The translations under genes and the position numbers were made by a program. A stretch of DNA of 64,000 nucleotides, taken from the NCBI GenBank assembly GCA_050180705.1, contig JBFXDX010000011.1:62001-126000 (forward strand), given 5' to 3'. Below, one piece after another: positions 35,556 to 43,312 of the stretch. Origin of the DNA: SB25 sp050180705. GTDB taxonomy: Bacteria; Bacteroidota; Bacteroidia; Bacteroidales; Tenuifilaceae. The notes under the pieces were generated by a model. That model did not search any database, was not told the DNA's origin, and was given only the letters and a program-made list of their open reading frames with translations. Numbering within the stretch: position 1 is the stretch's first letter; every line of letters begins with the position of its first letter.

Positions 35556-35933
35556 TTATTGTTCGGCAATAAAATTTACTTTTAACGATGTCATATGCGC
35601 AAATTCAACTCCTTCATCAATCATATCTTGATCATCCTCACGGTGAAACCAATTTAAATCAACTTGATAGCCTTGGCTAGCCATCTTCTCGATGTGTCCA
35701 ATTAAATCCAGCAATTTTTTAGATGATGATGAGTTAAGGTATTCCAGTTTTAAGTTTATAGTAGTTACTGGTTGGGGCGATTTTGCGTATTCAATAATAT
35801 ACTTTTCCAGAGGTCTGTAAAACTCAATAGCATCCTCGGGCAGCGATTTGCCTTTTATTTCGAAAAAGCCTTTGTCTCCATTGGCATTAATCTGCGGTGC
35901 ATCAATTCTTCCTTCAATATATAAAATATCCAT
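35556..35933 (-). CDS. SiaC-like regulatory phosphoprotein (DUF1987)
   Basis: A 125-residue member of the SiaC family. In Pseudomonas, SiaC is phosphorylated by the kinase SiaB at Thr68 and dephosphorylated by the PP2C phosphatase SiaA, controlling a diguanylate cyclase. Here residues 60-80 read N-LKLEYLNSSSSKKLLDLI-GH, with serines 68-71 at the equivalent position. The N-terminal DAPQINANGDKGFFEIKGKSLPEDA segment is family-typical. It is encoded immediately before the SpoIIE phosphatase (9-base gap), which supports a partner-switching pair. No SiaB-type kinase or GGDEF protein is encoded in this window. The output partner is unknown. Confidence 0.87.
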   Translation of the reverse strand: MDILYIEGRIDAPQINANGDKGFFEIKGKSLPEDAIEFYRPLEKYIIEYAKSPQPVTTINLKLEYLNSSSSKKLLDLIGHIEKMASQGYQVDLNWFHREDDQDMIDEGVEFAHMTSLKVNFIAEQ

Positions 35934-36117
35934 TTTTGAGTGTTTTAGTTGGTTTAACGTGAGTGTTTTTAAAAGGTTCCATCATTTATAGGCCATTTTC
36001 CTATATTGGTAATGGCTTTGAGGCTTTCTGTATTGTGCTTTATTATATGGCGGGTTGATTATCATTAGATTGATGTTTTGCAATCTTGGTTGTAAGTTTC
36101 GAATGTACAGCATTTTT

Positions 36118-36675
36118 TTAAAATAACCTTTGTTTTAGATTACATGCATTAATAAGTTTTTCAAGTCTACCTAGTTGAGTCTTTTCCTGTTTAGCATCTA
36201 GTATCCATAGGTATATAGTTTTTTTGTATGATTCAGGTTGAGCGTTGAAAAATAGCCACGCTACAGGACTTTCTTTAAATTTGATGATTAAATTTTCGGG
36301 GAGCGAATTTGGTTTATTTTCGTAGCTATACTTTTTACCCGTCTCGATTTTGCGTTGCTTGTATACTTTAAGACCGCAGGGCTGCATTAAACCGGTAACG
36401 ATGAGTGTTTCTGCTTTCTTTACGTTGACAGCACTCCATGTGCTATTTGGATTACGGGGTGTAAATCGAATACAATACGACTCTTCATCAATTGATTTGC
36501 GAATTCCATCGATCCAGCCAAAGCAAATGGCCTCATCAACAGATTCTGACCATGTTAACGAGGGTTTTCTGCTTGAAACTTTGTAAAATCCAACAATTAT
36601 TTCCTTTTCTTCAAGATGATTGTTTTCTAACCAAACTCGGAAGCCTTGTCGATTTTTGAAAAATATCGGTTCCAT
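36118..36675 (-). CDS. YdeI/OmpD-associated family protein
   Basis: A 185-residue cytoplasmic protein matching the YdeI/OmpD-associated family. The signature region is SLTWSESVDEAICFGWIDGIRKSIDEESYCIRFTPRNPNSTWSAVN (residues ~39-84), and a C-terminal helical region (~125-185) follows, ending in a basic tail. The biochemical role of the family is not established. Length is normal. It stands alone upstream of siaC with about 184 bases between. ATG 36675 is chosen because the conserved domain begins within ten residues. Confidence 0.8.
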   Translation of the reverse strand: MEPIFFKNRQGFRVWLENNHLEEKEIIVGFYKVSSRKPSLTWSESVDEAICFGWIDGIRKSIDEESYCIRFTPRNPNSTWSAVNVKKAETLIVTGLMQPCGLKVYKQRKIETGKKYSYENKPNSLPENLIIKFKESPVAWLFFNAQPESYKKTIYLWILDAKQEKTQLGRLEKLINACNLKQRLF

Positions 36676-36813
36676 TGTAAGTTCAAATTAGCCCCGGTAA
36701 AGTATGAAATATTTCAATTGAATGTTTTTTATAATGATATTTATTAGAGGGTATTTGGTTATTATTCGCTGTAACTATGATGATCATTTTTCGTTTATGA
36801 GTTTTGTGTTAAA

Positions 36814-36843
36814 TTGAAGTCACGAAATAAAGCCTTAAATTTG
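36814..36843 (+). promoter_or_regulatory. birA promoter
   Basis: TTG (36814-36816), a spacer of exactly 19 bases, then TAAATTTG (36836-36843). Predicted transcription start is near 36850, giving a leader of only about 16 bases before the birA ATG at 36866. Confidence 0.65.
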
Positions 36844-36865
36844 CCAAAAGCTTATAAAGACTAAG

Positions 36866-37621
36866 ATGTGTTGTAATAGTGAGTTGGTTTTGAATATCAG
36901 TTGGTTCGATAGGGTTTCTTCTACAAACGATGTTTGTATGCGTGCTGCAAGTGCTGGAAGAGAAGAGGGGACGGTTATTGCCGCGAAGTATCAGGAGTTT
37001 GGTCGTGGTCAGCGTGGAAATATTTGGGAGAGTGACTCTGCGTTGAATCTTACTTTTAGCATTCTACTTCGACCTCTTTTTTTGAAAGTTGAGGAACAGT
37101 TCCTGATATCGAAAGTTGTAGCTATTTCGGTTTGCGATTGGATTAGTGCATATTTAGCGGATAAAGAGGTTGCTATAAAATGGCCGAACGATATCTATAT
37201 AGGAAACAATAAGATTGCCGGTATTTTAATTGAGAATAGTTTTAGCTCGTCGCAATTAAATGTTTCTGTGGTTGGAATAGGTATAAATTTGAATCAAAAA
37301 GAGTTTTCGTCCGAATTACCTAATCCAACCTCGTTAATTTTGGAAACTGGTAAGATTTATGATTTACGGCAATCGTTGGAGGAATTTTTATCTTGCTTTA
37401 AAGAACGATATCAGCAGGTACAATCTAACGATGTATCGATAATTGACTCTGAGTACCTTAATAAACTATATCGGAAAGATATTTATTGCACATACCGTGC
37501 AAGTAATGATGAGTTTAAGGCAAAGATAGTTGGCGTTAGGCCAACAGGCGAACTTTTGCTGAGAACCGATAATGGACAGGAGCGATCTTTCGCATTTAAG
37601 GAGATTACATTTGTGATTTAG
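36866..37621 (+). CDS. birA: Biotin--[acetyl-CoA-carboxylase] ligase
   Basis: Attaches biotin to the carboxyl carrier protein of acetyl-CoA carboxylase and related enzymes. The 251-residue protein is the monofunctional type: there is no N-terminal helix-turn-helix repressor domain. Visible motifs are STNDVC (residues ~18-23), the biotin/adenylate loop FGRGQRGNIWES (~45-56), ALNLTFS (~58-64), IKWPNDIYIGNNKIAGILIEN (~109-129) and VVGIGINLN (~139-147). A C-terminal SH3-like domain (~205-250) is present. A strong promoter lies just upstream. Its stop lies 9 bases from the end of a convergent SRPBCC gene. Confidence 0.93.
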   Translation: MCCNSELVLNISWFDRVSSTNDVCMRAASAGREEGTVIAAKYQEFGRGQRGNIWESDSALNLTFSILLRPLFLKVEEQFLISKVVAISVCDWISAYLADKEVAIKWPNDIYIGNNKIAGILIENSFSSSQLNVSVVGIGINLNQKEFSSELPNPTSLILETGKIYDLRQSLEEFLSCFKERYQQVQSNDVSIIDSEYLNKLYRKDIYCTYRASNDEFKAKIVGVRPTGELLLRTDNGQERSFAFKEITFVI

Positions 37622-37630
37622 CCATGTTTT

Positions 37631-38038
37631 CTACATGGCATTAAATGCATTGGCAATTCCTTCGGCGAGCGTATTTACACCTTCGGTAAGTTTTTTACCC
37701 AGCATCATTTTCATCATCATGTTGAGTTCTGCTTTGATGGTGATTTTCATGCGGGTGTCGTAAGGTGCCGCTTCTTTTAGTTGAATCCAAAGGAAAAATT
37801 CTAGTGGAATACGTTCGTCTCCAGTGAATTTCAGGGTCGAGAACTCTTCCTTCTCTACTATCTTTATTCCAAAAGGCCCCATGCCTTGATAGCTAAAGCT
37901 GCAACTTGTTTCTTCGGCTTGCCAGTTCTCCAATTTTTCTTGAGCAAGAGGTGTAAAATTCCTGAAATCGGAAAGAACCTTGAAGATATCCTCAGATCGT
38001 TTTTTTATTGCAACAACTTTGCTTTCGTAGGTTTCCAT
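37631..38038 (-). CDS. SRPBCC/START-like lipid-binding fold protein
   Basis: A 135-residue protein from ATG 38038 (an upstream ATG at 38062 would add eight basic residues that the family lacks). The N-terminus METYESKVVAIKKRSEDIFKVLSDFRNF and the late pattern TRMKITIKAELNMMMKMMLGKKLTEGVN match the polyketide cyclase/START-like SRPBCC superfamily, which forms a hydrophobic cavity. Ligand and role are unknown. It converges with birA and is divergent from lplA. Confidence 0.75.
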   Translation of the reverse strand: METYESKVVAIKKRSEDIFKVLSDFRNFTPLAQEKLENWQAEETSCSFSYQGMGPFGIKIVEKEEFSTLKFTGDERIPLEFFLWIQLKEAAPYDTRMKITIKAELNMMMKMMLGKKLTEGVNTLAEGIANAFNAM

Positions 38039-38151
38039 TTTGAATCGTTTTTGAGTTCGCAAAGAAAGTAAAAATGAATTAATAAGGCAAGACCTGTTTT
38101 TTCGAAGTTAATACGTTTATTTTTACTTAACATCTATACCTATTTGTTTGT

Positions 38152-38159
38152 TATATTTG
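38152..38159 (+). promoter_or_regulatory. -7 box for lplA
   Basis: TATATTTG fits TAnnTTTG; no TTG stands at 18-20 bases upstream. It lies just inside the longer ORF that begins at 38148, which argues that translation starts at ATG 38178 instead. Confidence 0.45.
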
Positions 38160-38177
38160 ACTAACAATTCTTTTACT

Positions 38178-39164
38178 ATGCTGAAAATTCTCCATCAAAA
38201 GAATCACGACCCGTTTTTCAACATTGCGACCGAGGAGTATCTGCTTAAGCATAAGCAGGATGATTTCTTTGTTATTTATCGCAATGCGCCATCGGTGATT
38301 GTTGGAAAACACCAGAATACTAATGCCGAAATAAACCATCAGTTTGTGAGAGCGAATCAGATTCCTGTTGTTCGGCGATTGTCGGGTGGTGGCACTGTTT
38401 ATCACGATTTGGGTAATGTCAACTTTACCTTTATCATGAACGGGGTAGAGGGGCAACTTGTCGATTTCCGGAAATACACAGAGCCAATTATCGAAATACT
38501 TGGTGGTTTCGGTGTTGAAGCATATTTGGGTGAGAAGAACGACATCCGGGTTGATGGCAAGAAAATATCGGGAAATGCTGAGCATATCTACAAGAATAGA
38601 GTGTTGCATCATGGCACCCTACTTTTTCAATCCGATTTAGATAAGTTGAATGAAGTTATCAGTGTAGATCTGTCTAAATATCACGATAAAGCTGTGAAAT
38701 CAGTACGGAGTACCGTTGCTAACATTGCTGATTTTTTATCGAATCCAATCGATATAAATTTCTTTGAAGAATTCGTAGTTGGTTATATGCTTAGCTCCTT
38801 TGAAGACTCCGTAGCGGTTGAACTTACAGATTCTGATACTTTGACGATAAATGATCTGGTCAAATCAAAGTATTCTACATGGGACTGGACCTATGGCTAT
38901 TCCCCAACTTATGAAGTCGATAGTTATGTTGATTGTAAATTTGGAAAACTCCAAATCGTTGTAAATGTTAGTAAAGGGTTTATTGATGATTTAAGAATTG
39001 GCGATGGAAGTATAGCACACCCTGCAATCACTAAATTACGAAGTTTATTGCTCGGGAAACGGCATGAGAGAAGTATTGTCGATTTAGCCTTGGCCGATAA
39101 AGAGATAGGTGACTTTTTTAAAAATCACCTATCCTTAAAATTAGTACCCGACTATTTTTGTTGA
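38178..39164 (+). CDS. lplA: Lipoate--protein ligase
   Basis: Activates lipoate to lipoyl-AMP and transfers it to E2 and GcvH lipoyl domains. From ATG 38178 the protein is 328 aa. Catalytic-core motifs are present: a FNIATEEYLL opening (residues ~13-22), the VRRLSGGGTVYHDLGNVNFTF loop (~68-88), and NDIRVDGKKISGNAEH (~125-140) with the adenylate-forming Lys. A C-terminal accessory domain (~235-325) is present, as in LplA of E. coli. The longer reading from 38148 adds ten unconserved residues upstream of the family start. Confidence 0.92.
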   Translation: MLKILHQKNHDPFFNIATEEYLLKHKQDDFFVIYRNAPSVIVGKHQNTNAEINHQFVRANQIPVVRRLSGGGTVYHDLGNVNFTFIMNGVEGQLVDFRKYTEPIIEILGGFGVEAYLGEKNDIRVDGKKISGNAEHIYKNRVLHHGTLLFQSDLDKLNEVISVDLSKYHDKAVKSVRSTVANIADFLSNPIDINFFEEFVVGYMLSSFEDSVAVELTDSDTLTINDLVKSKYSTWDWTYGYSPTYEVDSYVDCKFGKLQIVVNVSKGFIDDLRIGDGSIAHPAITKLRSLLLGKRHERSIVDLALADKEIGDFFKNHLSLKLVPDYFC

Positions 39165-39166
39165 TG

Positions 39167-39721
39167 TTATTTCTTTTGTCCTTCCTTCGGTGGGTCAATT
39201 CCGTATGCAATGCCTTCGTAGAAATGTGTTGGAACTTCTTTGTACCCACCACGAGTTTCGCTTTTGGTAATGAGAACATAAAGAGCTCCCATTGCAGCCG
39301 CTCTTCGCTGTAATCTAATTCGTGCATTTTTCTCGGCAGCCTTGGCCGTTTTACTAGTTTTTCCAGATTTGGATTTTACTTCGCCGTAGGCATATAACCC
39401 ATCAACATCGGCAGGATTTTCTGTTATAATAACCGCTTGGAAATTTGTTGCATCCAGTTCTTGAAAAGCCATGCTATTGAATGCTTCGACTCTGCCTGAA
39501 CTGTACAGTATTTTATGAATTTGCTTTCGGGTTATTTCTTCGATTTTCTGGGTGTCTGCTCTGTAAACTGTAATCTTGGATGATCCAACACCTTGAACCT
39601 TTCCTATGATTTTTTTGCTACTTACAAGAATGATTGTATCCATGCTTACAGTATTGTCTTGAGCAAAACCTATTAAGGATAGATTTAGAATTACAGCAAT
39701 GATAAGTAGTAGTTTTTTCAT
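39167..39721 (-). CDS. Hypothetical secreted protein
   Basis: A 184-residue protein with a signal peptide (1-20, GFAQ). The early mature segment MDTIILVSSKKIIGKVQGVGSSKITVYRADTQKIEEITRKQIHKILY (residues ~27-73) looks like the short SH3-like 'degradable/insulated' beta motif found in many Bacteroidota exported proteins. A basic, Ala/Lys-rich helix (~115-145; KTAKAAEKNARIRLQRRAA) follows, and then a C-terminal Gly/Tyr-rich part. Function unknown. Its stop is 2 bases from the convergent lplA stop. A -7-like TAACTTTG lies at 39745-39752 on the minus strand. Confidence 0.65.
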   Translation of the reverse strand: MKKLLLIIAVILNLSLIGFAQDNTVSMDTIILVSSKKIIGKVQGVGSSKITVYRADTQKIEEITRKQIHKILYSSGRVEAFNSMAFQELDATNFQAVIITENPADVDGLYAYGEVKSKSGKTSKTAKAAEKNARIRLQRRAAAMGALYVLITKSETRGGYKEVPTHFYEGIAYGIDPPKEGQKK

Positions 39722-39852
39722 GAAAAAATTTCTTAAAAGATTTGCAAAGTTAATGCCATTTGTTGAAAAAAAATTATTTCAGCGAAAATGACAATTAAAC
39801 TTACGATGATAAAATGTAAAAGGTTTATATTTCACTGTTAAATTATCTCACC

Positions 39853-40188
39853 TTAATTGCCTCGGCTTACAAAAAAGAACGAAAGCGCAATTAAAAGAAC
39901 CTGCTTGAATGTAGATGCCGATATTAAGTTTGGTAAAGGTACAACTAATCGGTAAATAAGAATAAGGCCTATGATTATTGCTGCAATAATAGTAAGTGTC
40001 TGTTTTGATAAAACACCACCGACAATTAATAAAATAGACATTACCAGCATTAATACTGATAGATAGAAGTTCAAACTTTCCAGATTAATTGGATTAACCC
40101 CTTTGATGTTGCTGATAAAGATGAATGCTGCGAACGTTATTCTTAAAAGCCAAGTGGCTAAAGGAAGTGCCGATTTAAATGGTTTCAT
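39853..40188 (-). CDS. Small integral membrane protein, hypothetical
   Basis: A 111-residue protein from ATG 40188, with three or four hydrophobic helices covering almost the whole length (ALPLATWLLRITFAAFIFI; LNFYLSVLMLVMSILLIVGGVL; LTIIAAIIIGLILIYRLV; VLLIALSFFFVSRGN). An upstream in-frame ATG at 40254 overlaps the divergent plsC start and lies upstream of the predicted promoter's transcription start, so the internal ATG is preferred. No family recognised. Confidence 0.62.
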   Translation of the reverse strand: MKPFKSALPLATWLLRITFAAFIFISNIKGVNPINLESLNFYLSVLMLVMSILLIVGGVLSKQTLTIIAAIIIGLILIYRLVVPLPNLISASTFKQVLLIALSFFFVSRGN

Positions 40189-40190
40189 AG

Positions 40191-40220
40191 TTGCGAGTTT
40201 AGAAGTTAAAAGTACCTTTG
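40191..40220 (+). promoter_or_regulatory. plsC promoter
   Basis: TTG (40191-40193), a 19-base spacer and TACCTTTG (40213-40220); plsC ATG follows at 40254. It overlaps the leader of the divergent gene. Confidence 0.62.
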
Positions 40221-40236
40221 CATTGATTTGTAGAAC

Positions 40237-40267
40237 CAAAGTTATTAAACTCAATGAAAAAACTCAA
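40237..40267 (-). promoter_or_regulatory. Promoter for small membrane protein gene (divergent from plsC)
   Basis: Minus-strand TTTG (40264-40267), a 19-base spacer, then TAACTTTG (40237-40244). The -33 element lies inside the first codons of plsC. The two divergent promoters interleave. Confidence 0.6.
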
Positions 40268-41015
40268 ATATTCACTTCAACTTTTAGTATCAATTTGTGT
40301 GTGGGTTTTTATTGCTGTCTCTGCTTTTCTCTTATTCTTTATTGATCTTGCAGTTTGGATATTGACTTTTTGGTGGGATAAAAGGCTTTGGTATTTACAC
40401 CGTTATTCAATTTTGTGGGCAATGTTTTACATTTGGCTCAATCCATTTTGGAGAATTAGGTTTGAGGGAAAAGAGAATATCGATAAAAATAGGGTATATG
40501 TAATTGTATCAAACCATCAGAGTGCTTTTGATATAGCATTGTTATATCGAATCAACATGCATTTTAAGTGGGTTTCGAAACGAGAACTTATCAAGGTACC
40601 AGTAATTGGTTGGAATCTGCTTCTAAATAGGCATATCTTGATTGATAGGAAAAATGTATTTAGTAGCAAAAAATTGCTGGATGAAGGGTTGAAAAATCTA
40701 AGAATGGGAAGTTCAGTTTTTATTTTTCCGGAGGGAACGAGAACGCCCGATGGAAGGGTGAAGCGTTTTAAAGAGGGTGCTTTTCTTTTAGCTCAGCAAG
40801 CGGGGGTACCTATTCTTCCATTAGTCATTAATGGTTCAAAAGATGTGTTTCCCCGACCAGGTATATTTAATTTAGTTCAGACATTTACGATTAAGGTTTT
40901 ACCCGAAATTCCATACGAGTCATTCAAGGATACGAATATCACAGAGTTGACAAAAACTGTTAATAAGTTAGTGGAAGAAACACATGGCGCATTAGCCCCA
41001 AAGTGGTATAGTTAA
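40254..41015 (+). CDS. plsC: 1-acyl-sn-glycerol-3-phosphate acyltransferase
   Basis: Makes phosphatidic acid from lysophosphatidic acid at the inner membrane. The 253-residue protein has N-terminal hydrophobic helices (residues ~8-55), then the acyltransferase motifs: NHQSAFD (the HX4D catalytic pair, near 83-89), a basic KWVSKRELIKVPVIGWNL substrate segment (~100-117), FPEGTRTPDGRVKRFKEGAF (~160-179) and VPILPLVINGS (~186-196). Length is standard for bacterial PlsC. It has its own promoter; the next genes, rplU-rpmA, have a separate one. Confidence 0.92.
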   Translation: MKKLKYSLQLLVSICVWVFIAVSAFLLFFIDLAVWILTFWWDKRLWYLHRYSILWAMFYIWLNPFWRIRFEGKENIDKNRVYVIVSNHQSAFDIALLYRINMHFKWVSKRELIKVPVIGWNLLLNRHILIDRKNVFSSKKLLDEGLKNLRMGSSVFIFPEGTRTPDGRVKRFKEGAFLLAQQAGVPILPLVINGSKDVFPRPGIFNLVQTFTIKVLPEIPYESFKDTNITELTKTVNKLVEETHGALAPKWYS

Positions 41016-41120
41016 ATTTTGATAGCGGTACACTCTAGTAATGTATCAAAATGAGTTACGCTTTGTTTCCTTTGTTTTGTGTGGAGGTAAGATAATTTAT
41101 TGAAAAAAAGTGATTAATTC

Positions 41121-41151
41121 TTTGTCGATTAATTAATCTTTTATACTTTTG
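41121..41151 (+). promoter_or_regulatory. rplU-rpmA promoter
   Basis: TTTG (41121-41124), a spacer of exactly 19 bases, then TACTTTTG (41144-41151). This is the best match to the Bacteroidota promoter in the window. Predicted start is near 41158, so the ORF reading from 41149 cannot be the true start and ATG 41191 is favoured. Confidence 0.75.
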
Positions 41152-41190
41152 CAAGCCAAAAATAAGTTAAACATTACACATAAAGATACG

Positions 41191-41502
41191 ATGTACGCGA
41201 TTGTTGATATTGCAGGACAGCAGATGAAGGTAGAGAAAGATCAAAAAATCTTTGTTAACCTTTTAGAAGGCGAGACTGGAGCTGAAGTAAAATTCGAAAA
41301 AGTTCTACTCGTTGATAACGATGGTAAAGTAACCATTGGTAAACCAGAAGTTGCAAATGCTTCGGTAACTGCTAAAATTTTAAATCACGTTAAAGGTGAT
41401 AAAGTTATCGTCTTCAAGAAAAAAAGACGTAAAGGGTATAGAGTGAAAAACGGACACCGTCAGCAATATACTCAAATTCAGATTTCAGAAATTGTTGCGT
41501 AA
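41191..41502 (+). CDS. rplU: 50S ribosomal protein L21
   Basis: Binds 23S rRNA domain VI with L20. The 103-residue length from ATG 41191 matches L21 exactly (MYAIVDIAGQQMKVEKDQKI). The C-terminal signature KRRKGYRVKNGHRQQYTQIQI is present. The upstream Met at 41149 falls at the promoter and is not used. It is followed 21 bases later by rpmA, the universal order. Confidence 0.97.
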   Translation: MYAIVDIAGQQMKVEKDQKIFVNLLEGETGAEVKFEKVLLVDNDGKVTIGKPEVANASVTAKILNHVKGDKVIVFKKKRRKGYRVKNGHRQQYTQIQISEIVA

Positions 41503-41523
41503 TAACAAAAATATTATCAAGTC

Positions 41524-41784
41524 ATGGCACACAAAAAAGGAGTTGGTAGTTCAAGAAACGGTAGAGAATCACATAGCAAACGTTTAGGCGTTAAGCTTTA
41601 TGGTGGTCAAATGGCAAAAGCTGGAAATATTCTAGTTCGCCAAAGAGGTACTGTACACAATCCTGGTCAAAATGTAGGAATTGGAAAAGATCATACATTA
41701 TACGCTTTAATCGATGGCGTTGTAACGTTCCGCAAAAAGACCGACAACAAGTCGTACGTATCTGTGTTACCTGCAGAAGCATAG
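41524..41784 (+). CDS. rpmA: 50S ribosomal protein L27
   Basis: Lies at the peptidyl-transferase centre. The 86-residue sequence begins MAHKKGVGSSRNGRESHSKRLGVKL and contains QRGTVHNPGQNVGIGKDHTLYA. The N-terminus has no cleavable extension of the Firmicutes type. Second gene of the rplU-rpmA transcript, followed by a strong terminator. Confidence 0.97.
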   Translation: MAHKKGVGSSRNGRESHSKRLGVKLYGGQMAKAGNILVRQRGTVHNPGQNVGIGKDHTLYALIDGVVTFRKKTDNKSYVSVLPAEA

Positions 41785-41804
41785 AAAACTATCTATTATA
41801 CAAA

Positions 41805-41842
41805 AACTCCTGTGCATGCGTTGTACAGGAGTTTTTTTTTCT
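41805..41842 (+). terminator. Rho-independent terminator after rpmA
   Basis: Stem AACTCCTGT / ACAGGAGTT (41805-41813 / 41825-41833), with an 11-base loop, leading into a run of eight or more T. Confidence 0.85.
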
Positions 41843-41981
41843 ACTGAATTATAGATACTTTTTTATGAAGTAAAAAATTACCCATAATCCCTAAAACTTT
41901 TAACATTTAACTTTTAACGTTTAACTAATAAATGTAATTTAGCTACCGTTTTTAGTATAATATCGATTTAATATTGAGTAT

Positions 41982-43256
41982 ATGCTTACATTAAAAGTAA
42001 TTCGCGACAACAAGGATGAGGTTATCAAGCGTTTAGCCGTTAAGCATTTCGATGCTAGTGCTATAATAGATAACATAATTGCTTTGGACGATAAACGTAA
42101 AGCAATTCAGGTGCAATTGGACAACAACTTGGCCGAACAGAATTCCCTTGCAAAACAGATTGGAAAATTGTTTGCCGAAGGTAAAACTGCTGAGGCAAAC
42201 GAGGCAAAGTCTAAAACCGCTGAGTTGAAAGAAACTTCAAAATCATTGTCGCAGGAATTGTCCGATGTTGAGCCCGAGTTGAAGAAACTTTTAATGCAAG
42301 TTCCTAACCTTCCTCACACTTCAGTCCCCGTTGGACACAGTGCAAACGAAAATGTTATTGTTCGTTCAGGTGGAAATGTTCCAGATCTTGGCGCTGACGC
42401 AATGCCTCACTGGGATTTGGCGAAAAAATATGATATTATCGATTTTGAGTTGGGTGTTAAGATTACTGGTGCAGGTTTTCCTGTGTACAAAGGTAAAGGA
42501 GCAAAGTTCCAGCGTGCTCTTATTAACTTCTTCTTAGATGAAAATACTGCTGCTGGTTACCGCGAGGTTCAACCACCCCATATGGTTAACGAGGATTCTG
42601 CTTACGGTACAGGTCAATTGCCCGATAAGGATGGTCAGATGTACTATATGCAGGTAGATAATTTTTATATGATTCCTACAGCAGAGGTTCCTGTTACTAA
42701 TATTTTCCGCGATGTTATTCTTAATGCATCACAATTACCCGTTAAGATGACTGCTTACACTCCTTGTTTCCGTCGTGAAGCCGGTTCTTATGGTAAGGAT
42801 GTTCGTGGATTGAATCGTTTACATCAGTTCGATAAGGTTGAAATTGTTCAGGTTCAACATCCCGATCGTTCTTATGAATCGTTGGAGGAAATGGTGTCGC
42901 ACGTAGAGGGAATTCTTAAGAAATTAGAGTTACCATACCGCATTGTTAAGCTTTGTGGTGGCGATATGAGTTTCACATCAGCGTTAACGTACGACTTTGA
43001 AGTTTTCTCTGCTGCGCAGAATCGTTGGTTGGAGGTTAGTTCTGTATCGAACTTTGAGTCGTACCAGGCAAACCGTATGATGTTACGCTATAAAGAGGAT
43101 GGCGATAAGAAAACCCAAATTGCGCATACCTTAAATGGTAGTTCCCTTGCGTTACCACGTATAGTTGCGGCGTTACTTGAGAATAATCAAACCCCAAATG
43201 GAATTAAAGTGCCGAAGGTAATCCAATCTTTCTGTGGATTCGATATGATTGATTAA
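41982..43256 (+). CDS. serS: Seryl-tRNA synthetase
   Basis: Charges tRNA-Ser and tRNA-Sec-type substrates. The 424-residue class II enzyme has an N-terminal antiparallel coiled-coil tRNA-binding arm (residues ~30-105), motif 2 (TPCFRREAGSYGKDVRGLNRLHQFDKVE, ~258-285) and motif 3 (NGSSLALPRIVAALLENNQ, ~385-403). Independent gene: about 200 bases separate it from rpmA and its terminator. The following hairpin (43273-43305) probably ends the transcript. Confidence 0.96.
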   Translation: MLTLKVIRDNKDEVIKRLAVKHFDASAIIDNIIALDDKRKAIQVQLDNNLAEQNSLAKQIGKLFAEGKTAEANEAKSKTAELKETSKSLSQELSDVEPELKKLLMQVPNLPHTSVPVGHSANENVIVRSGGNVPDLGADAMPHWDLAKKYDIIDFELGVKITGAGFPVYKGKGAKFQRALINFFLDENTAAGYREVQPPHMVNEDSAYGTGQLPDKDGQMYYMQVDNFYMIPTAEVPVTNIFRDVILNASQLPVKMTAYTPCFRREAGSYGKDVRGLNRLHQFDKVEIVQVQHPDRSYESLEEMVSHVEGILKKLELPYRIVKLCGGDMSFTSALTYDFEVFSAAQNRWLEVSSVSNFESYQANRMMLRYKEDGDKKTQIAHTLNGSSLALPRIVAALLENNQTPNGIKVPKVIQSFCGFDMID

Positions 43257-43272
43257 AATTTTATTTTATATT

Positions 43273-43305
43273 AACCCTGACAGAGATCAAAACTCTGTCA
43301 GGGTT
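43273..43305. repeat. CCCTGACAGAG inverted-repeat element, copy 1 (terminator position)
   Basis: Perfect 13-base arms AACCCTGACAGAG / CTCTGTCAGGGTT with a 7-base loop, followed by CTTTATTTT. It lies between the convergent stops of serS and the M56 peptidase gene, so it can act as a terminator. The same arms occur at 45377-45413 and half at 16768, marking a dispersed repeat. Confidence 0.75.
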
Positions 43306-43312
43306 CTTTATT

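Noticed and set aside
35982..36113. 43-codon minus ORF containing IINPPYNKAQYRKPQSHY, 4 bases after the ydeI-like gene
   Set aside because: The NPPY resembles a methyltransferase motif, but the frame is too short and has no partner domain. It is likely chance, or a small remnant.
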